64,000 nt of DNA from Daphnia pulex (taxonomy: Eukaryota > Arthropoda > Branchiopoda > Diplostraca > Daphniidae): the NCBI RefSeq assembly GCF_021134715.1, contig NC_060018.1, forward strand, positions 1,178,001 through 1,242,000, written 5' to 3'. Position numbers and translations under genes: made by a program. Below the pieces are notes generated by a model. It was not told where the DNA came from. It ran no database searches and saw only the letters and a program-made list of their open reading frames with translations. Position 1 is the first letter of the stretch; every line of letters starts with the position of its first letter. Positions 14,448 through 28,847 of this stretch are shown here, piece by piece.

Positions 14448-16172
14448 TCAAACATTAGCGAACGCTTGATAAACGATCAAATCCTGGCCGCCTTTGACTT
14501 TCAGAGTCAACTGCTGGCCGGCTTTCAGGAAAAGCACTTGACCGAAATTCAAGTCTCCCGCAGTCTCGGCGCTGCTGGCCTGGCCCTGCAGGATCAAAAG
14601 GACGCTGGCGTTGGATCGGCTGGGAAGACGATAGGCCTGGTCGACGGTGGCGCTGGCGGGCAGACGCAGGCGGGCCATGGCAAAATCCGGCACCGGGGGG
14701 AAGCACTCTTGGCAAAAGGCGTCGACGGCGGTCCACTGCATCCGGAATCGGTCGACCGGTCCCGGCTGGTAGTCGAGCATCGAGCACAGCGTGTCGATAT
14801 CTTTGAATTTGGGCGTCAGTCCGGCGCGGACAACGTTGTCGGAACATGCCATACACTCGAGGCAATCTGTCACAGCAAATGGGCTTAATTAAAGCTTAGC
14901 TCAGCTGTCACCCGCAGTCGGCTTATTATTATTATTATTATTATACAGTGTGTGTGTGTCCCCCAATGTACACACACACACATTGCCTTTTCCCATCCGC
15001 ATTGGTGGCACAGTGAGGTGCACTCAACCGTGCGATTGCTGGTGAAAAACATACCCCCGAAAATGTAAGCGTGAGGAACATTGGGACCGAGAAACATGCT
15101 CTCTCCTTCCTGTAGGACGACGTAGTTCATGAAGTAAACGCTCCAGCAACCGACGTCGCCCGGGAAATCGGCGGCGATCCGCGTGAAAAGGTCACACTGA
15201 AGCGATTCCTTCTTCTCGGCACCTGAGGGGGGACGGCGAATGTTTTGCGTGTTAGTTTGTTAGTCGGAAAAGGGAAAACTGTGGACGCATCGTCATTTCA
15301 TTGAAAGGAATATAGAAAGAGAAAAGAAAAATCAGAGCGGAAACGGACTCAGAGACGGGATGCGCTTCTCAAACTGCTGCAGCGCGGATGCAATCGATTC
15401 CTCGCTGCTGTTCATCAAAGCGGAGAAGCATTCACGAAGGGCTTGCATTTCCCCTGAATCCGATTCGGCCTTGACTAGTGCTTCACACGCTGCCTTTCCC
15501 ACAACGGCGGCCAACTCGTCAATTTCTAAAAGTTCCCTCGGGGTAAATAAAAAATAAATAAAGAGATGGAGAGAAAGAAAAAAAAGAGTTAGATAATCGA
15601 ACGCGAGGGCCTCATTCAAAAGAGTCGAATCAATTTTGCCCAACCTTGGATGAAGAATTTGATATCTGCTATAGGCCTGAAGCCACACAAGGCTTCGAAT
15701 GGCCCCAGCCAAGCAGTCACCATTTCAGGCTTGTGGTTGGGATCCTTGTAGAGATCTGGTCGAGTGGCAAACAACTCCTCAGCATGTTTCTAATTTTGAA
15801 AGCGTCAAAAGACCTGTCAGTGTTGTATGGATTGAAGAGGTGTTTGAGTGGTGTTACCTTATTGGGATGGGCCTGGATTGATAGGGCCTTTGCAACTGAT
15901 AGAGCTTTAAAGAGGAAGGGCAAGTCTGTCCCGAAACTCTTTTTCTCTGCATCTCCCAGTGAGTCGACATTGTTGAGCAGGTGATTCAGCAAAGGCTCAT
16001 TGGATGTTTTAATTAAAGATGGGCCAGAAGGGTGAGTTCCCATCCACAGCTCGGCATAGGGATCCACTTCCACAACAGGGGCAGCTGAGTTTCCTTGCGA
16101 AAGCTGGGCCACCAGACTCGATTTCCCAACTTTCCCCCAAGCATACTTTTGGACGACGCAGCAAAGTTCCAT
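14448..16172 (-). CDS. MPI: Mannose-6-phosphate isomerase (type I, zinc)
   Basis: Converts fructose-6-phosphate and mannose-6-phosphate, feeding GDP-mannose for glycosylation, in the cytosol. Five coding exons on the minus strand: 16172-15858, 15789-15645, 15525-15349, 15222-15055 and 14866-14448 (1224 nt, 407 aa; human enzyme 423 aa). All type I landmarks are present: VQKYAWGK near the N-terminus, ALSIQAHPNK (Gln and His zinc ligands), DPNHKPEM (Glu ligand), GPFEALCGF, NVPHAY (His ligand) and the ECMACSDNVVRAGLTPK block. A 5'UTR intron (16187-16406) precedes the ATG. For exon 3 only the acceptor after CTTTTAG keeps frame; a nearer AG at the GAGGG site would not. The 3' exons are markedly more GC-rich at third positions than the genes beyond 20 kb. 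Confidence 0.96.
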
Positions 16173-16407
16173 GGCGACGGTCTTTCCTATTGATATCCAA
16201 ACAAAAGAGTCGAATTAGAATGTTTATAAATAGCACTCGAGCTTCGTTTTCCAAGGGGTGGGGGGCTAAAAGTTGAACTCTCACTGGGACGGCGAGTTTC
16301 CTTAGTTTTCCGACAACTCGCGAACAGAAAATTCATTTGACAAAGCCAACGGCGAGATCGGTCTCGAAAGATACGCAAGATTGGTCAACCATTCTATTGA
16401 ATTTACC

Positions 16408-19400
16408 TGCTTTTCCAAGGGGGGCACACGTGTGTTTTGATGTGGAACGAAGAAGACCAGCAGACACTATCGGCTTTTACCCTTGATAGATGACAGCTAG
16501 CATCAGCGCCACCTGTCGCTCACGCCACGCATGCAGTAAAAAAAAGTCTATTTTTTCTTTTTCCCCCGACGAATAAAAGAAAACCCCACATCACAAAAAT
16601 AAAATGTGGAAATGTGTGTGTGTGTACGCGTCATTTTTTTCTTCCACGTAGTATGAAACAAGATCAGAGAAGCAGCTGCACATCGCGCATTTGCTGTGCA
16701 TTGTTAGAGCGATCCACCTGTGAAATATTATGTTATCCACGCGCGAACCATTTATTCCGGAAACGACCAAACCCAAGTGCCCACGCGGATGGAATGGCGA
16801 CGGATAGGATTCCGTTATTACTGGCACCCGGGGGCACGACCCCACCACGTCTCTTTTTCTTCTTTTGCTCTCATTCTCTTCTTGTCAAAACGGTTATTGC
16901 TGTTAAAGTCTCCCCCCCCCCTCCATCTCTATGAAAGGGAAAAAGCTTATTGAATTATGATTTTCTTAAAAAAGAAGGTGGGGTGCTTTGAATCTCACGA
17001 GCCAACCCCTCGACTTCCGGCCAAAGAGCAAGTCTCTTCAACCGTAATGTACAACAACAACAACAACAACACGGGCTGCTCGTCTGAAAAGGATTTGACA
17101 CACATAACCAGAAAATGTGTACGAAAGAAACCCACATGGGGGAGGTGGTGGTTCAAACTGCTCCGCGCCGATCAAATAAACCAAACATCAGGAGGCATTA
17201 CGGCATTTATTATTCATGCGAGCTTAACAACACGCCCGATTTTGATGCGTCTGCTCTCAGCAGAGCTAGGCTAGCTGGGAGAGATGCGCTGCGAAGCTCA
17301 ACAAGGGTTAAGCTGTCCTGCCAAAAAGTTTTTTTGTCTTTTAATACCCTCCCTGGATTTTGACTAAGGATTTCCCATCCACACTCTACAGGATTCTTTA
17401 ATCTGGTTAATTAATCCAAGTTGTGCCGAATAGATGACGAGGGTTGATCCCGACATTTGACAAGCACCCCCACCTATCCCGCGCGCTGAACTCCCTTAAG
17501 TTTAAGTGAATTCTCTACTACGAGGAGATACCTTAGAGAGCTCGTTATCTTTTTTGTTTTCTAGGGTGGGGGTTTTTGGTTTCTCGAGCTGATTGATCTC
17601 GGCCGTCTTCTGTCACTCAGACGCAGTCAACGCGGATGCACGCAACGGTTGCATATGAAGCTAGCAGCTATAGCTAGACGATTTCTTGTTTACGTTGGCT
17701 ACTGGGTTTGGAGACACATTTCTGCTGGCGGGCCTGTTGGTGGAAGATGAAGTCTAGATGGAGAGGGACGGGTTTTTCGTGAGAGGATTTGGCGATATCG
17801 TGTATCTCGTTGTGCATTGACCCCCTTCTAACTCCCCCCCTCTCCGTCTTGTATGTCAGTCCAGTCCAGACTTCAGATAGCAATTACCAAAGGCCGATCG
17901 ATCATGAGAGAGAGATCCAAACCCGAGACACAGCAGCAGCAGCAGAAGCGGAGGCTGTTATATAGAGTGTAAGTATCATTAGAAGCGAGCGAGAAAGGCC
18001 TTTTTGTTTGCCAACGTCTTTTCCCAGCCAGGAATAAGAGTCATGTCCCTTTTAACCGAATCAATATCTCGTCAGCTAAAAAGAGTGCGATAGATATACA
18101 TAAATAACTCGATGAGAACCGGGGGCCCCGATAGATTCTGCTCTCTTTATCTGTAATTGACAATACCAGTCGAGTTTGTTTTTTTTGTTTTTCTTTATCT
18201 GTTTAGAGATATCATAGACAGAATGAGTAGGGGACTACAGAAACGACAGGGGTTTTTTTCTTCTTCTTCTTTCCCCCCTCATCGATGTGGAGCACAGCAG
18301 AAAAGCGAAGCCATATAAACAGCGATCCATCAGTCCCGTTGCTCGTTCGTCTTCATCACGCCAACGTTTTCAAACCTCCCCCATCGCTGGTCTCTGCTGC
18401 TGCTGCTGCTGTCGCTGCCACCAGTGGGGAGTGGCGATGAATCAACTTCACTAGTCTCTCTATATAGCCCTCTCTCACACTCTATATCCAAGTCTTATCT
18501 CGATAATGTTACGAATCGAAAAAAATCTTTTACCCCCCTCTCTCTCTCCCTGGATGAAGAGATGAATGGGGAACAGACACCCTTGTAGCGCGCTCCATCA
18601 GCCTATGACAAAAGATCTAGGCCGGTTTGGCTGTCTAAAGTTTCGCGAAACTAATCAAACCCCATAAGAGGATATTCGATCCACCAGTTTTTAGGGGTAA
18701 TACCCTCCTCCAGTCTCCTATCTGTGTGTGTTGTGTTCTCCGAGTACCACCTATGAAGGTATTAAATACGTCCACTCTTTCTATTATATAACCATTTTCT
18801 TCTCTTATTTCATTCAAACCATTTTTGAGGGGGAATTATTATTCATTTTTATATCTGCTATATAAAGAAAAGCTGTTGATGACTAGTCTATTTTTGAAGG
18901 GCTGTTTCCGCTAGCTTCTTCCTACACATTTCCAGGCCGTTAATTTTCATTTTCTTTTCATAAACGGCATAGCGTCTGACGTCATCAACATCCCGCCTCC
19001 CAACAAGCACACCTTCTCCTACTATTATGTTGTATTCAGTATCATCTCGGTATAGTCATGCGTACGTACTAGACGTCGGCCGTTGCTGAACCATCTTTTA
19101 ATTGTATTGATGACGCTCTCGGGCAGCAGGACAGCAGTATATACGCAACACACACAAAACGAGATGGATCGTCTTCCATTATCCCTTTTCTCATTCCGTT
19201 AATAGCACACGTGTTTCGCCAGCTCCTGGATGTGTGGTAGGATGTCCTGCTCTAGCTTCTCCGCCGACTATTGCGGTCGTTATACACACACATAACGGGG
19301 CTGAGGGATATGACATACACAATGCTCCGTTTGTTATTAGAGCCGACGGCGGTCGGCTCGGCTGTTTACACGAAAAACTAATGAGTAATGACCACCCAGT

Positions 19401-19608
19401 TTTGTTTGTGTTTGTATCTGTAGACGTGCTTGCATTTCCACCGTGTATTACTACCACCACTACTGCGCCGTGTCTCTACCCTTGATGTTCTGTCTCAACT
19501 TGTAAACAATAGTCACACTGATGGATCTATAGACTGCACTGTCTTTTCCTCGGTCAGCTGTTTATCAATATTAATGGTGTTTTCGGCTAGCTTGTTTTAC
19601 ACATTTGT
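16408..19608. other. Intergenic, simple-sequence-rich; no supported gene
   Basis: Upstream of the isomerase and downstream of the aminopeptidase. It contains CAG-type runs (about 17930-17945), CTG-type runs (about 18397-18412), CT/GA tracts and a G(T)AAGT donor-like site at 17969 without a partner. A TATAAA at 18314 has a TCAGTC only 18 bp downstream, which is too close for a canonical promoter. No frame is convincing. Confidence 0.65.
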
Positions 19609-22600
19609 TTACGGATTCTGTTGGATCCAATCCAAAACTTCCTGATAATGGAGTGACATCCATTCTACATTGGATTCAGCTCGTTCAATCGATTGATCAA
19701 GGGCTCGGGCGGCGGTCCCGAGTTCGTCGGCGTGGTCCGCTTGCAACTGTTTCAACTGCTCACCCACCACCGAAAAAAAAAAAAAAAAAAAAAAAAAAAA
19801 CAATTGAAAAATCGATAAATAATGACAAAATTAGAAGCTATTCATGAGGTTGTAGTAGAATACGGTACCTCTTGCACTTCCGTCGGGGTGTTGAAGCCCT
19901 CCGATACGGAGTCGACTATGCGCGCCAGGTCGTACAAACTGGGGAAACTGGAACACGAAACAGAATACAAATTACAATTGGAAATTGTGGAAATGAGTTT
20001 GTGTCTGTCAATACTTACAAGGCTACCATTTCCGACCAACGAGTTTGAATAAAATTGAAGGTGAGGTCACGCCCAACGGGGTTGGAACCAACATTAATAA
20101 AGACGCTGCTGGCGTCGTTACGTCGGATACCAGAATTCGGATCTAAACTCATTTCCAACAAGCTAATACAACAAATTATCATTACTTGAAGGCAATTTAA
20201 CAAAGGGGGCTGATTATGATCACTTTTGGAGTACGACAGGATCAGTAGAGCAGCTTAGTCCGAAAAGCAGTTTGGAGGATTCAGCTGCCACATTAGAGTC
20301 CAAGTAGCGCTGAAAGGCAAAGTCCCACTCCGCATTCCCTCCGTTAGCAATGGCCGTACAAGTAATGGTTGACTTTTGATTGACTGGAACTATACTGTCA
20401 ATCGCACCCCAAAAACCGTTACAAACATTTGACGATTAAAATTCAACTATATTGATTTTTGGTTACGTGGGATTTGCTGGATCGTTCATCCAAGCTTGAT
20501 AAAAGTTGATTGAACTAGACACGCAATCTCCTATTTGTAATTTGCATGCCCATTTCACTGCTGTGACTCTTGTGTAGATGAGCAAGTGGGAATCGCCTAC
20601 GGTGTCGTTGAATTTGACGTAATCGTAGAGTGGCGTCACCAGTTTCGTCAAGTAACCCTATCCAGCCATCATTAACAAAATGATTCTTTTTTCTCTGAGC
20701 GATGATTTCGCGTCACACTATTACCTTAAACTCGACGTATCCCGCCGTTCGGATGTACATGAGATCGAGGTAACTCAATCCGGTGAGGGCCGACATCCAC
20801 GGGATGTAATCCTGCTCCTTTGTCAGGTACTGGGTCAACCCTAACGACACAGAGTAGGGTAAAGCGTTGACTCGCGCGATATTCAAACTGTCATCAAGCA
20901 GCTGGGCTCGATTAATTAGAGAAATTTGTTGAAAATCCGAAAGCAGTTGAGAGACGATCAGATTCCAGTTTGTTTCGTCGTAATTCACCCGATAGAAACC
21001 TGCAGTGTGTGTCAATGTCAATCCCAATTGTTTTCACAGTCTTGTTTTATGTGACATATTCCTTTTTACCGACTTCGTCGACGTTGAAAATGACCCATTG
21101 ATTGCTGGCTCCGACATTACTTATTTGAATGGCTGTCTGCTCGTAAGGGATCCAAGATGATTTTTGTGGCTGGTTGAAATCAGTCGTGTAAGTGAGTGGA
21201 ATCCACCAACGGTAGACGGTTTGGTCTGTCGAATTGGGATTGGATCTCAGCAGAAATCGTGCCTTTTGTCCATCAAATTCTTATTATTAAAAACAAAAAT
21301 CATTCGTTGGGAAAATAATCAAATATTTACTTGGGAGATAACGGCGGTCTGCGCAGCGTAATCGCGGACGACAGTGACGATTGGATAACCCTAATTTAAT
21401 CAGACGGATATAAACAGGATATGTACCCAAGATGAATAAGCAAATTTCTCAATGTAGTACCATTTTCAAAGTCCAGGTGTTCATGATGGTTCGGACGTCG
21501 ATCGGTAAACTGACGTTATCAGTAAGAGCCTGTGCTGTCAAAGCTGCCCATAAATCATCTTGAACTGCGTTGCTGTATTTCCTTCATGAAGAAATAGGCA
21601 CAATCGTTTTAAAAATGATCGTTGAATTACTTGCACAATATTTTTTTATCTGGACCTACTTTGAGTTGAGGTAATTAGTCAGACCAGCGCGGAATGACTG
21701 CTCGCCCAGAAATTTGTTCAACATCCGGATAATAGAAGCGCCTTCGCATTCAGTGGTTATTATTAGTACAATTTATTAGCTTTTGGATGCATAATAAAAG
21801 AAGGATCTACCTTTTCCGTACGAAATGTCATCAAACAGCTCGTTGATTTCATTTGGGTCGTTAACCTCCACCGAAATTGGATGCGATGACTCGAGGGCGT
21901 CTATGCCAAAGACGTCTTGGACGTCGTTGATAATAGTTTGTTCAATCATACCGAATTCGGGCTCGACCTTCAAAATTAATTCATTAATAGCTTGGTGGGT
22001 CCGTTTACAAATGGTGTAAACTAAATTTAGTTATTTTAGATGAGATATTCCACAGTCGTTTACGGGGACATGGACTTGACGATTTACAGAATTGAACTTA
22101 CAAAATCGGCGCCTAGATATTCCAAATAACTTGCGAACCCTGTTCGTTTAAAAGGTTTGTTATTGCGCTAGGTTTTTAAATTTTTCTCACAGAATTAAAT
22201 GCCGTACCTTCGTTAAGCCACAGATCACTCCACCAGTCCATCGTAACCAAATCTCCGAACCTGTGGAAAATATTGTCATTTTTAAAAAGTTCGACTAGAA
22301 AGTTTATCCTAATTATAATTTACCATTGATGGGCCAACTCATGGGCAACAACCGTAGTAACTCTCTGCTTGTCCGACTCGGATGACTTGACAGGGTCAAA
22401 AAGCAGAGCAGTTTCCCTATTAGTTTAAAAGCCACCGCTCATATCAATAGGGATTCCCTTATTTTCTATATCTAAATGGTATGTGTACCTGTAAGTAATC
22501 ATACCCCAGTTTTCCATCCCACCAAAAGACAAATCTTTCAGTGCGACCATATCTTGCTTCGGAAGTGGGAAAGGGATTTGAAAATAATCTTCGTAAAACG

Positions 22601-23664
22601 TCAATACCTGAGGACCAATTCGACTAGCGTATCTGTAATTTTTGAAACAAAATAAAATCCATTAAACGTACATAGTCTGTACGATATCTCGTAAAAAATC
22701 AAGTTTCTACTCTGCTTGGCTGACAGCTTCCGGTCTGGTCCAAATACGGAAGGGCGTTGTGCTGAGTCCGGGTGGTGAATCGATGTAGGTGAACTCAGAA
22801 ACCATCATACCCACCAGATAAGTCGAAACAGGGAACGAAGTTTCAAATAGATCCCACACGTAGCCGGGTCTGCCCGCACTGCGAAATTGGTCACAGTTGA
22901 TTGAAATTCTCCAAAACTTGTAAACATAAAAGTAGAATGGTATCGTATAATATAACTGACATGGGCGTTGTTTCCTTGACAGGCATGTTTGATGTCGACA
23001 GCTGTGTCGTCAGACGGCCAAGTTTCATTGTGAAATTAGCCTTCATGTTAGGCTCGTCGAAGCAAGGGAATGCTCTCCGGGCATCGGTCGGCTGCATCTG
23101 CGAAACGGCCATGTATTTGACTGCGCCATTTTCATTGTAGCTGGAACGGTAGAATCCGCGCAGCTCATTGTTGAGAATGGAAGTGAAAGTCAGAGAAAGA
23201 CGGTATTGACGCCCAGCTAACAGCTGAACGTTCGTCGTCACAACCAGGAATTGGCGGATTTTATCCTCGGCAACATTGCTGATTCCCACCAATTGACTCG
23301 TGGTCAAATCGGTTAGCTGCATTGAACAAAGAACTTTTTAAATTTAATTGTTAATTCGCAGCTTTTGACTTGCTGTTTAACTCACCGTCACATCAGCAGG
23401 ATTGAAAAGGATATCAGCGATATGCAACGTAATGTTATTAGTAGCTTGAATACAATCGACAGAAATGCTGACTGAACCCTCGGTCGTGAAATTTCCTTCG
23501 CTGAGAATGGGCAGCAAAGTTACCTCGTACAAACGGGGTAAAATATTTCGCGGTAGACGTAGATCTTCCCCAGCTCGGCCGGCTCTTTTGGTGGATGACG
23601 ATGCTGCTGCTTCCGTGGAAGCGGCCAGCATTGCAATCAATATTAAGAGAAATGAATACTTCAT
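19609..23664 (-). CDS. M1 zinc aminopeptidase (aminopeptidase N family), secreted form
   Basis: Eighteen coding exons on the minus strand: 23664-23386, 23316-22961, 22878-22711, 22632-22489, 22416-22324, 22260-22208, 22139-22102, 21967-21811, 21741-21660, 21581-21461, 21390-21331, 21262-21070, 20999-20725, 20657-20467, 20394-20224, 20162-20019, 19947-19869 and 19758-19609 (2754 nt, 917 aa). The last acceptor could be 3 bp further in (AGCAG). It removes N-terminal residues from peptides. A signal peptide is followed by the N-terminal beta domain (FPCFDEP), the exopeptidase motif as GGMENWG (GAMEN variant), the zinc site HELAHQW, then WLNEG and [12 protein letters not shown] with the catalytic Tyr. 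The C-terminal ERAP1-like helical domain ends VLDWIQQNP. No hydrophobic C-terminal tail follows, so a GPI anchor is not predicted, unlike many arthropod gut APNs. Confidence 0.95.
19774..19801. repeat. Poly(A)/poly(T) tract
   Basis: About 28 consecutive A on plus, which is poly(T) on the coding strand of the aminopeptidase. It forms the polypyrimidine tract just upstream of its last exon's acceptor. Confidence 0.9.
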
Positions 23665-24622
23665 TTTTCCTAATTCTGGCTCGGCTTTCAGGACTCACGA
23701 AAGGTTCAATCTCAAATGACCAAAACAAATGTGGTACACACAGTGTAGGCATATTTAGAGAACATGTACAAACAAGGATGTAGGGCTTATGTAAAGATAA
23801 TAAAAGTGTCAGACGATAGATGATTTGAAGTTTGTACGGCATTCTGCATCATATCACATAACATCTGATAGTAGCCGACCCCGTACACCATCAATTCGGT
23901 TCACAGTCGTTTTTTTTTTTTACATATTGAACCAAATAACTTCGGGCTCCGACAGATTGGAATATTCAATGTGTGTGTACATTGCTTATGTTATGTACTT
24001 TAAAACAGGCTTTTAAATATTTTAAAATTGAATTTCAGTGTATTTCTTGCAGCACTACTAACGTAAATAGCTAAATAAATTATATATTTCAGTGGCATTT
24101 TGGATCAGCGCTGTGCACACAGTTTGCTCGAGAACATAATAGATGGGATTGTGTGCATATAGAGATCTACATTATAAAATGAGTGTTTTCTTACTGACTG
24201 CAATGCTAGTTACTTTCCTCTATTGAATAAATGAATTTCAAGTAGTTGACTTTGCCTTACAAAATTTGGTCACCATTCTACTTGACATTTTCCATCTCTC
24301 AGCACGATGCCTGGTAACATAATAGAGACTACTATGCGAGAGATGTAATTTTATTATTATCGAATTTAAATGTATTATTCCTGTGTTCCAAAGTAACAAG
24401 TTATGCTCCGTACGTCCGTAGTCGACTCGCCTTCGCCTTCGCTCGCGTGGCGGGTTGGACTTGAAACAAAAATAAATTTGGCATCGTCTAGCAGAAGACG
24501 TACTTTGCCACGAAGAGGAAGCGTTATACGAACAGATTTTTCTCCGGTAATATTCGTTTTAATTGAACACAGCTTTGATTTATTTTATTTAAGTGTGTTG
24601 TTTATTCAAAGAAAGAATCAAG
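23665..24622. other. Divergent intergenic region (aminopeptidase / SET)
   Basis: AT-rich DNA between two head-to-head genes. No frame or RNA signature is supported. The right part (24400-24622) is presumably the SET promoter and 5'UTR. Confidence 0.65.
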
Positions 24623-25578
24623 ATGTCGAATAACGGCGCTCCGGAAGAGAAACGAGCCAAAATAACTGAGAAAGAAGAAATGTCTCCAGAGGCGACTGAA
24701 GACGACGCTCTTTACCAGGCAGCACTCGAGGAAATCGATGATTGCCAAAGCCAGATTGATAGTCTCAATGAGCAAGCCTCAGAAGAAATTCTTGCAGTTG
24801 AAGTTCGCTTCAATACACTCAGAAAGCCACATTACAGCAAACGGGCAGAGATCATAGCCAAAGTTCCAAGGTTTTGGATCACAGCGGTAATTTCTCCACA
24901 TTTTAATCATAGTTGTGTGCACCTGTACACTTTGGTTAACATATGTTTGATTATTTATTGCTCAAGACATATTCTAATGATTGTTGTTTTTGTAATTTCA
25001 GTTTATGAATCATCCTCAACTGTCCCTGAGTATTCCTGAAGACCAACAACACTGTCTCCAATACTTGCAAAATTTATTGATTGAAGAGTTTGAAGACATA
25101 AAAAATGGTTACAAGATCATTCTGAAGTTTGATCCAAACAATCCCTACTTTGAAAATGATACCTTGGTAAAGGAGTACCGCCTGGAAGTCAGTGGTCAAC
25201 CCAAAAGTGTAGTCACCCCAATCAAGTGGAAACCAGGCAAAAATATCCTAAATGATAATTCAGAAAAAGGATCCAGGAAGAGGAAGGCATTTGAAAACTC
25301 TTTCTTTTCCTGGTTTACTGATTCAAATCATTCCAACCTTGATGAAATTGCTGATGTAAGTAAAAATGGAATTTTGTGTGTAGAAAGAATGTAACACATG
25401 TTCTTTATAACAGATTCTGAAGGATGAAATTTGGCCGAATCCCCTCCAGTTCTTCATGATGCCTGAAGCCCTTTCAGAGGAAGGCGATGATGATGGCGAT
25501 GTTGACGATGAAGAAGACGAAGAGGATGAAGAAGGTGGGGAAGTTGACGAGGGAGATTCAAATTACGACACTGATTAA
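24623..25578 (+). CDS. SET: SET / TAF-I nucleosome assembly protein family
   Basis: Histone chaperone of the NAP family; in animals a subunit of the INHAT complex that shields histones from acetylation, and a PP2A inhibitor. Three coding exons: 24623-24886, 25002-25355 and 25414-25578 (783 nt, 260 aa; human isoforms 277-290 aa). Visible parts are a charged N-terminus, the dimerising helix region (EEIDDCQSQIDSLNEQASEE), the NAP earmuff fold with KVPRFWITA, IKNGYKI and SFFSWFTD, and an acidic C-terminal tail of D/E runs ending YDTD. The start was chosen at MSNNG; an earlier in-frame ATG at 24593 adds only MCCLFKERIK. AATAAA lies at 25681-25686. The stop is 170 bp from the convergent HDAC3 stop. 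Confidence 0.96.
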
Positions 25579-25748
25579 TCATGTGATGCCGTTTTTTTGC
25601 GTCGATCCAAAACTTTGTATTGTATGTCAATGTGCCGAAAAGATGCGAGTCAGACTGAGAATGAGCAATGCCTTTTTTTAAATAAAAGAAAATCGGTAAC
25701 AATTTAAGATGGCATTTATTCCACGAGGTGAAATTTGGATTGGAAGTT

Positions 25749-27790
<2,042 letters not shown>

Positions 27791-28069
27791 ATTTGTTTGT
27801 TTGTAATCACAGGATTTTTTTTTTTTACTTATTTTCGTTCCACTCCTAGTGGCAGACTGATGAAACAATAATTTTGCAACTTTTTTTACTAAAATAAATG
27901 GTTCTATTAATAAATCATATTAAATCATGTAAATATACAAAATTATAAAATTTAAATAAAGATTTGGAGCACGATAATAAAATATAATTTTTCCTTTAAA
28001 AAATAATAAGAGAATTCAGATGACACTTTGCAATCTGGCAACAAAATCTCGTCGAGCTTTGCCGTGGAA

Positions 28070-28126
28070 CAACTTCTTCTCTTTCACTTGTGTGTGAGCG
28101 CCCCTTCGTTCCCTCTTGGAAGCCAG
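28070..28126 (+). promoter_or_regulatory. 5'-UTR exon with terminal oligopyrimidine-like tract (RpS15A)
   Basis: A pyrimidine tract (CTTCTTCTCTTTCAC, 28074-28088) opens a short exon that ends at a GT donor after GCCAG (28126). The UTR resumes at 28317, 18 bp before the ATG. A 5'-TOP start is expected for a ribosomal protein mRNA under TOR control; the exact start site is inferred. Confidence 0.5.
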
Positions 28127-28322
28127 GTAATTTTTATTTCATCCATTTATATCGAGTGAAAATTATTTTCATCTTCCATTGATAGTAATAATTTTGAATC
28201 GTCTCTTTCTATTTTGTTGCTGTAATTTATTATAAAGTTTTACTGCTTTCGTTGAAAGTGTTGGTTTGTGAATCCTTAATGACAACTAACTTCAACCGGT
28301 CTTCTCCTTTATTTAGGTGTGA

Positions 28323-28847
<525 letters not shown>

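Noticed and set aside
14436-14888. 150-codon plus-strand frame and a second minus-strand frame over the last MPI exon
   Set aside because: Shadow frames caused by the GC-rich codon use of MPI exon 5; the reading frame carrying ECMACSDNVVRAG is the real one.
18314-18335. TATAAA followed by TCAGTC
   Set aside because: The spacing is only 18 bp and no downstream exon chain was found, so it is not called a promoter.
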